DNA from: Mixophyes australis
Lineage: Eukaryota; Chordata; Amphibia; Anura; Limnodynastidae
Reading direction: 5' to 3'
Assembly: GCA_036250195.1 (NCBI GenBank)
Contig: JAVHZZ010000004.1
Location: 142,675,729 to 142,739,728, forward strand
Length of the DNA stretch: 64,000 nt
Part shown: in pieces, positions 58,901 to 64,000 of the stretch
Layout of the letters: every line of letters begins with the position of its first letter
Numbering within the stretch: the first letter of the stretch is position 1
Notes under the pieces: model-generated
What the model was told of the DNA's origin: nothing
The model's input: only the letters and a program-made list of their open reading frames with translations
Database searches by the model: none
Translations under genes and position numbers: made by a program

Positions 58901-61900
58901 TATCAGTCTCTGGCCAATTGAAGGCTATTTAAACTAGGGTTAATTTTGTCAGAAGCCAACCAACAAGCAGAAAGAAGATGGATCTAGAGAAATGAACACT
59001 GAAGGAGCTATTTGATAAGTGGGACAAGTAGATAAGTGGAGTTGAGCAGTGTGGAGAGTAAGTAGAGTATGAGCAGTGAGTTGTCAACGGTCAAAAGTAG
59101 CAAAGACATCCAGGAGAATTAAAAGAGTAATGGCCTTTAGAGTAAGCAGCGATCAACTCAATCACCCCCTTCAGTCAGTGCAGTCTCTGGAGTGTTGACT
59201 AGGGGCACAGGATTAAATACCACACTTGAGTATTAATGAACAGATGTCAGTGGAGAGACAGATTACCGATGACAAGTTAAAACTGGGATAAACACAGGAG
59301 ACGGTGAAGAACGGATTTGTGAGGGGACAGGGTTGAGTGGAGAAGCAGTAGAAAGAAAAAGAGGGTATTAGACTTCATTGTCATTTGTAGATTCAAATGA
59401 AGAGAAAGTACCAGGTTTAATAAAGAAATTGAGCAGGTTGTTGCTTAAAGCTGGGTACACACTACACTGTTTTTGTCCAATAATCGGCTCAAACAGCCGA
59501 CATACGACCGCTCGTTCAACAGTCGGGTCAGTGTGCGTAGTGACACGATGGTCGAAAGTCTGCCCAAATGGACGATTATCGCCTCATTTGGTTGATCGCA
59601 CCATTTAATATTTTCGTTCTAATCTCCTTTCCGCTGTGTAGTGTGTATAAACTTCCGCCCGATCCACAACAGTGAGTACGAAATTACAGTCATTGCTCCC
59701 GACAACATGGCTGTAAAAAGTCGGTAAAGGGACGTCCGCTCTTCCCTTTATCGTCCTAAACAAGGCTAGTGTGTATGCAGTCCATGAACTGAGCAATCGG
59801 ACCATAGATCGCATGTAAAATCGCTCGGCATAAAAAGTTGGTCGAAATTTCTGTAGTGTGCACCCAGCTTAAGGAAGGGCACACAATTTCATATTGGATT
59901 TTGCCAATCTTGTCCTTGAATCTAGATCTTGAGAAGTGATGGTGGTTTGAGGGCTGGTATGATAAGGTCTGGGGTTAGAAGTCTGAGCGGTTTCCTTTGT
60001 GTGTTAAGACGAAGATGATTGTTGAAGCTGGGAACAAAATGTAGCTAAAGCCATTTGATCATAGGCTGTTGCTCGGGTGTGATTAAGATGTGGAGCTACC
60101 AGATCAGGACAGGAGAATGTAGAAAGGAGGCGAGAGAAGTTTTCAAGACAGGTGAAAAGCTGTTGTTGAAAAATAATACAACTGGAATTTATATGGGGTA
60201 CCAGAGGCTTAGTTGAGTTACAGCAAAAAAGTTAAATTGCAGGAGAGTTTACAGGTGACTGTCAGAGAGGGAAACAGTATTACAAGTGGAGTAGGAAGAA
60301 CAAATGCAGGGTGTAAAGGATGCGGTGATCCCAATAATAATTCCATGGAGGGATTGGAATAAAGATAGTATATTAACTAATCTGGGATTTGATACGGATT
60401 TTATGAGTGGCATGGATGATGGTAAATAAACAAAAAGAAGCAGTGACAAATAAAAGCGTGTCGCTCCATTATCCAGGGCAGTAAGATGATGAATGCAGTT
60501 TCTGGATGAAGCAGATAGTGTGGCTTGTAGTCCTTAGATGCTGTCAATGGTCTTGTTTACTGTGAATTTCCATCATTTTGTAAGTGAATCACAAATGCAT
60601 CCATCCCCAGCAAAGGCATCCCTCCCAAACTTTAGTCATTTTAATAGTGTAAAATGATCTCTCACAAATATGTGATAATTTTCCATGCTAGCAATGGCCT
60701 ACGTATACATGTTATAGAGGAAGGGTAGCTAAATAATCATCTTTCATGACATTCAGAAAGTCACGTTTCATGTTACTTACCTAAGTCACAGACTTGGGAC
60801 AATAAATGATCTGTTAGTTGTAATATTTAGTACAGCAAAATTGTTTTATTTTCTTTACATACAGACACTTTCAGTTGCTAAAGGCTCATAATGCAGCATT
60901 AATCTACACCATATGAAAATAGACACCTACCTATTACATTGCGTTTTAACAGTAAGTGTTTTAATTGCATTTAGTTATACTATATGAAAAACAAGTTTAA
61001 AGTGTATTATTGCTGTGCTCTGTCTTAGATGTGCAGGATGGGATATATTACCTACAATTCCTGGTGTGGCCATTCCCAGAATTTCACAACCCTTTGGAAG
61101 AAGCTTCTCAATGGCAGCTGCAGTTTCTAAGCCATGTTTCTTTTTTGCTACAAAGGAGATTCAACGTCATCAGCAAGAACTAAATAGAAGACTTACTTAG
61201 TACAGAGGCTAGATATATATTTATATCTTGAATTTTTATTTTGTTGATGACGTAAGAACATGAGCAGGATTTAATCCCACCCAGTAACAGCATCACAGAC
61301 ATAAGGATAACTGTTGGTCTCGTATAGTATGTAGAAATATCCTAAAGTAACAGTCACTGGAAGAAATGTTTTATTTTTGACAATTAGGTTAACTAATTAA
61401 TAAATACATAAACAGTGGGCAAAAGAACAGCATTGTCACATAGTGAATGTTGAAGCATTTTGGCAATGTAGTAGTGCAGGCCTGGCCAACCTGAGGCTCT
61501 CCAGGTGTTGTGAAACTACAAGTCCCAGCATGCACTGCCAGCTGTCGGCTGCTTATCTGCAGGTAGTTTCACAACACCTGGAGATCCACAGGTTGGCCAG
61601 GCCCTTAGAAGAGCACTGTACTTTAAAACAGCACTCCCAGGTAGGATGAAAACTAAACCTGAGCGTCATTCAGCAGAGTACCAGTGTCTGCTCCGTGGGT
61701 CATGGTCTCTGTGGCTTAACAAAAACACAATATAAAGATTGTGTGTAGGTTTTAACATTAAATAGCATTCAGCACTTTTCATTGTTATTTTAAAAGGTAA
61801 AAGATTAACGCAAAGTGGATTTTAGTAATTTGTATTATTTTTGCTTTAATTTACCAACAGTCTTAAAAGTCTTTCTATTTGTGCCACAAAGCAAAAACAA

Positions 61901-63107
61901 ATCCAGGAACAATAGGGATTGTTGTCACTAGGAGAAGATAAAGACGCAGAAATATAGCAATCTAAAGAAACCATCTACACAATTTCCCCACACCACCCAA
62001 GAAGAACTGCTGAAGCGAATTTAGAAACATTCCTGAAGTGGCCAACAAAAGCAATTTAGCTAAATGGATTTGGAGGAAAACCGTCTCCCATACTGGTCGG
62101 TACAAATTGCTTTTCCCTGTCAACAATAGACATAACGCATGTCTCTCCATGGAGGAACAAGCCTACACCTGCCTAAGTCATAACATGCATGGAGAAACAG
62201 AGTTATGACAGCACAGTAACTGCTAGCTGAGTCATGCATAAAAAGCTCTGACTTCAAAATAATACAGAGGTATTCAAAATAATACAAATCCAAGTCAAAG
62301 GGCCCAAAAAACGTACAATCACATAACACTATCTCAATAGAACAAATAGATCATTATAGTAACATAGTATGTTTTTGTTTGAAGATTTTACTATTTTGAC
62401 GATAGTATACATTACTTCCATTAACACTTTTCAGCAATTCTTCAATAAAGTTAACTTACAGAGTGAAACCTCTAAGAAATAACCTTCTCAATACACAACT
62501 TATATGCTAAGATTCATTGTTGTAAAGTAGCAGCAACTGTGGCCTCTATGGCTTATGTAGTGTATTTTCGAAGCTTTTCACCAGAGATATTTATTACTTA
62601 ATAGTGACAATTGTGCCCTTAAATCTGGATGTAACACTATACCTACCCCGAGATGGCACCCACACCATGTCTTTGCCACATTCCCTGTGTTTTAAACTGT
62701 CAACGGTAATCTACGACACACACAGGCAGGCGCGGGCTGGCAAGATGCGCCCGCCTGTGCGCTGAGGCGGGCGCGTCACATGACATTTTTACCGGCAGCC
62801 GTCATGTGATGCGGCCGCCGGTAATAATTTGGTTATAGTGCAGCCGGGGGGAGGGGGATCTGGGCGGCCAGCACTAACAATGCATAAACTGAGCGGCCTG
62901 GGGGACCGATGCCCCCCTGCCCCCCGGGCCAGCCCGCCCCTGCACACAGGCAGCAGAAGCTTAATCTCAATATGGGATAAGGTGTTCACATACGTAGGGA
63001 TGATTGAGCGCCATCTTACCTTTCTTTGGCCCGGAGTTTGCTCCATGATCATTAAGTGACTCGGAGTCTGTGAGGTATAGAAAGATCTCTGGAATAATAT
63101 ATACCTT
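55543..63107 (-). CDS. fbxo22: fbxo22, F-box only protein 22 (3' five exons; 5' end outside window)
   Basis: Five exons on the - strand (63107-63020, 61147-61052, 56928-56764, 56577-56412, 55954-55543) join with phases 1, 1, 1, 2 and give 308 residues followed by a TAG stop. FBXO22 is the substrate-recognition subunit of an SCF (SKP1-CUL1) ubiquitin ligase; reported targets include KDM4-family demethylases. The part present is the FIST-type domain. Recognisable stretches are [52 protein letters not shown] and the C-terminal HFGSSK. The human protein is about 403 residues, so roughly 95 N-terminal residues including the F-box are missing. They should be encoded beyond 64000. All donors are GT and all acceptors AG, and no frame is broken, so the gene appears intact. 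Introns hold LINE, SINE-type and MITE insertions. Confidence 0.93.
56412..56577 (-). CDS. fbxo22: fbxo22 internal exon, FIST region
   Basis: On the - strand the acceptor atttatag precedes 56577 and the donor gtatgt follows 56412. It encodes [20 protein letters not shown] and continues to [18 protein letters not shown]. It ends in phase 2 and joins the last exon through an alanine codon. Confidence 0.88.
56764..56928 (-). CDS. fbxo22: fbxo22 internal exon, FIST region
   Basis: On the - strand the acceptor cttgcttaag precedes 56928 and the donor gtgagt follows 56764. It encodes [40 protein letters not shown] and [16 protein letters not shown]. The glycine-rich ESGFALLFP segment is a strong FBXO22 signature. 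Confidence 0.9.
57190..57345 (-). repeat. L2-like LINE 3' end fragment in fbxo22 intron
   Basis: Holds agcagtgctttacaattagg and gggcccagctcgcaagctta on +, the antisense landmarks of the LINE tail. Confidence 0.45.
57590..58065 (+). repeat. L2-like LINE 3' end in fbxo22 intron
   Basis: Has tctagattgtaagctcaagc, gggcccctcttccctcctg and the tail tttgtggcgccctacaaata with aaggataaagaat. It is opposite in orientation to the neighbouring LINE copy. Confidence 0.6.
58080..60120 (-). pseudogene. L2-like LINE relic in fbxo22 intron, split by a MITE
   Basis: On the - strand around 58850-58740 an RT fragment reads [16 protein letters not shown], matching the motif at 53600 in the other copy, with YADG in place of YADD. 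Antisense landmarks such as tagggaattccagagtgg follow. The Harbinger-like element at 59449 interrupts the region. The exact outer limits are unclear. Confidence 0.5.
59449..59869. mobile_element. MITE with AGCTGGGTACACACTACA termini
   Basis: Termini agctgggtacacactaca and tgtagtgtgcacccagct are a nearly perfect inverted repeat, with TAA on both sides. TAA suggests PIF/Harbinger. Since the flanks read TTAA on both sides, a piggyBac-type origin is also possible. Confidence 0.8.
61052..61147 (-). CDS. fbxo22: fbxo22 internal exon
   Basis: On the - strand the acceptor tcctttgtag precedes 61147 and the donor gtaata follows 61052. The 96 bases encode [20 protein letters not shown] and then [11 protein letters not shown]. 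Both junctions are phase 1 and give the same residue spacing as the mammalian protein across each splice. Confidence 0.88.
61477..61604. mobile_element. hAT MITE, sister copy of 24189-24335, in fbxo22 intron
   Basis: Termini caggcctggccaacctg and caggttggccaggcc with the shared ctccaggtgttgtgaaactacaag / gtagtttcacaacacctgga arms. No clean 8-bp duplication remains. Confidence 0.8.
62727..62942. mobile_element. hAT MITE in fbxo22 intron (216 bp)
   Basis: Termini CAGGCGCGGGCTGGC and GCCAGCCCGCCCCTG, with an exact 8-bp duplication, cacacagg (62719-62726, 62943-62950). It lies 77 bases from the fbxo22 exon at 63020. Confidence 0.88.
63020..63107 (-). CDS. fbxo22: fbxo22 internal exon (first one inside the window)
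   Basis: Read on the - strand, the acceptor tttcttgcag precedes 63107 and the donor gtaaga follows 63020. It encodes [20 protein letters not shown] and a further nine residues, matching the FBXO22 segment that ends its N-terminal half. It ends in phase 1 inside an alanine codon completed by the next exon. Confidence 0.85.
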
Positions 63108-63819
63108 CTGCAAGAAAGAGAATAAATTGAGCTTCAGCATCAGTTTTCAGAAGTGGACAATTGTTCGGGAGATCTACCGTACGTTATCCAAATGAGATAT
63201 TTACATGTTGTTACAAACTCCGCACCATCTAATATTAGATGTATATACTAAACTTAACATATACACAACAGCGAGGAAAATGTATTTGGGACAGTTAATT
63301 TGATGATTGTATTATACATTGCATAATTAAACATTTAAGGGACACGTTGAATGGACTGAAAAGAGTGACGAAGGGAAGTAATGACAATTATAAGGAGCTA
63401 TACCAGATTTCCAAAATAAGAAAAGAAAGAAAAAAAAAGAAAAAGAAGAATGATCACTGCATTTCAGTGTTTCTTCCATAGCAACTTTGATGAACACTGC
63501 TAAACAATTTAATGAGGAGGGTAACACAGAGTAAGGGAATTAAATTGGCAGGTATGCCAGGTAACAAAGTCCAAGCCTGTACAGAAAATTTAAATAGAAG
63601 CTAATCAATGATCCAAAGTAAAAAGGGAAATTATTTCTGTATTTAAGAATTTGATACTTAAAAAAAAATAAAAAAAAATTAAAAAAAATGTCCCAAATGG
63701 AAGTGAAAGGACAGGTTATATGAAATGTGATAAAATGTGACAAAATATGATGGGAGGCAAAAATTATTGATAAAAGAATGAAAATTGCATGCAGGGTACT
63801 AAATTAAAAGTTACACAAT

Positions 63820-64000
63820 TATTATTATTACTATTTATTTATATAGCACTACTAATTACGCAGCCCTGTACATAGAACTCACTCACATCAGTCCCTGCCC
63901 CATAGGGGCTTACAGTCTAAATTCCATGACACAGACGGGTCAATTTTGTTAGCAGCCAATTAACCTACTAGTATGTTTTTGGAGTGTGGGAGGAAACCGG
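63820..64000 (-). repeat. tRNA-derived SINE, second copy (cut by window end)
   Basis: (ATT)n, then tatttatatagcactactaattacg and the ccctgtacatagaactcactcac block, up to gtgggaggaaaccgg. It is the same order as 17360-17600. The tRNA-like head lies beyond 64000. Confidence 0.75.

Overview
The window is vertebrate nuclear DNA, most likely from a frog with a repeat-rich genome. Two spliced protein-coding genes can be recognised. Most of the remaining sequence is transposon-derived: hAT, Tc1/mariner, Harbinger-like MITEs, Helitron-like elements, Ty3/gypsy elements and solo LTRs, L1- and L2-like LINEs, and a tRNA-derived SINE. I found no bacterial genes, no CRISPR array and no rRNA. The lineage call rests on the repeat mix and on general familiarity with these families, so it is an inference.

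Gene content. A neuregulin-4 (nrg4) gene lies on the + strand. Its coding exons are at 35498-35507, 38091-38181, 41946-42095 and 43176-43212. Together they encode a 95-residue membrane-anchored EGF-family ligand with all six EGF cysteines and one transmembrane helix. Facing it on the - strand is the 3' part of fbxo22, with exons at 63020-63107, 61052-61147, 56764-56928, 56412-56577 and 55543-55954. These encode the last 308 or so residues; the F-box exon must lie beyond position 64000. In mammals NRG4 and FBXO22 are also neighbours arranged tail to tail, so this looks like conserved synteny. Both gene models have matching splice phases at every junction. The two products are not known to act together: one is a secreted or juxtacrine ErbB4 ligand, the other a ubiquitin-ligase substrate receptor.

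Layout. 1-3803: a broken hAT transposase on the - strand, split by a 2.7-kb non-autonomous hAT element packed with minisatellites. 4-12 kb: LINE relics, an L1 ORF1 relic, MITEs, a Helitron-like element, an LTR fragment and a 1.4-kb hAT element. 12.4-14.8 kb: a Tc1 element with a solo LTR inside it. 15.5-16.5 kb: a hAT MITE with another solo LTR inside it. 17-28 kb: a SINE, MITEs, an LTR carrying a 40-bp tandem array, and a second minisatellite-rich hAT element. 28.8-34.5 kb: a nearly full-length but inactivated Ty3/gypsy chromovirus on the - strand. 35.4-43.8 kb: nrg4. 43.9-45.4 kb: a decayed Tc1/mariner element just past nrg4. 46-55 kb: MITEs, an L1 3' end, an L2-like LINE and a second Tc1 copy that ends about 310 bp from the fbxo22 stop codon. 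55.3-63.1 kb: fbxo22, with LINE, Harbinger-like and hAT insertions in its introns. 63.8-64 kb: a second copy of the SINE.

Many insertions keep exact target-site duplications, which allows their order of arrival to be read. I saw no convincing new biological system. The most informative features are the nrg4 gene, the nested insertions dated by their duplications, and the Helitron-like family.
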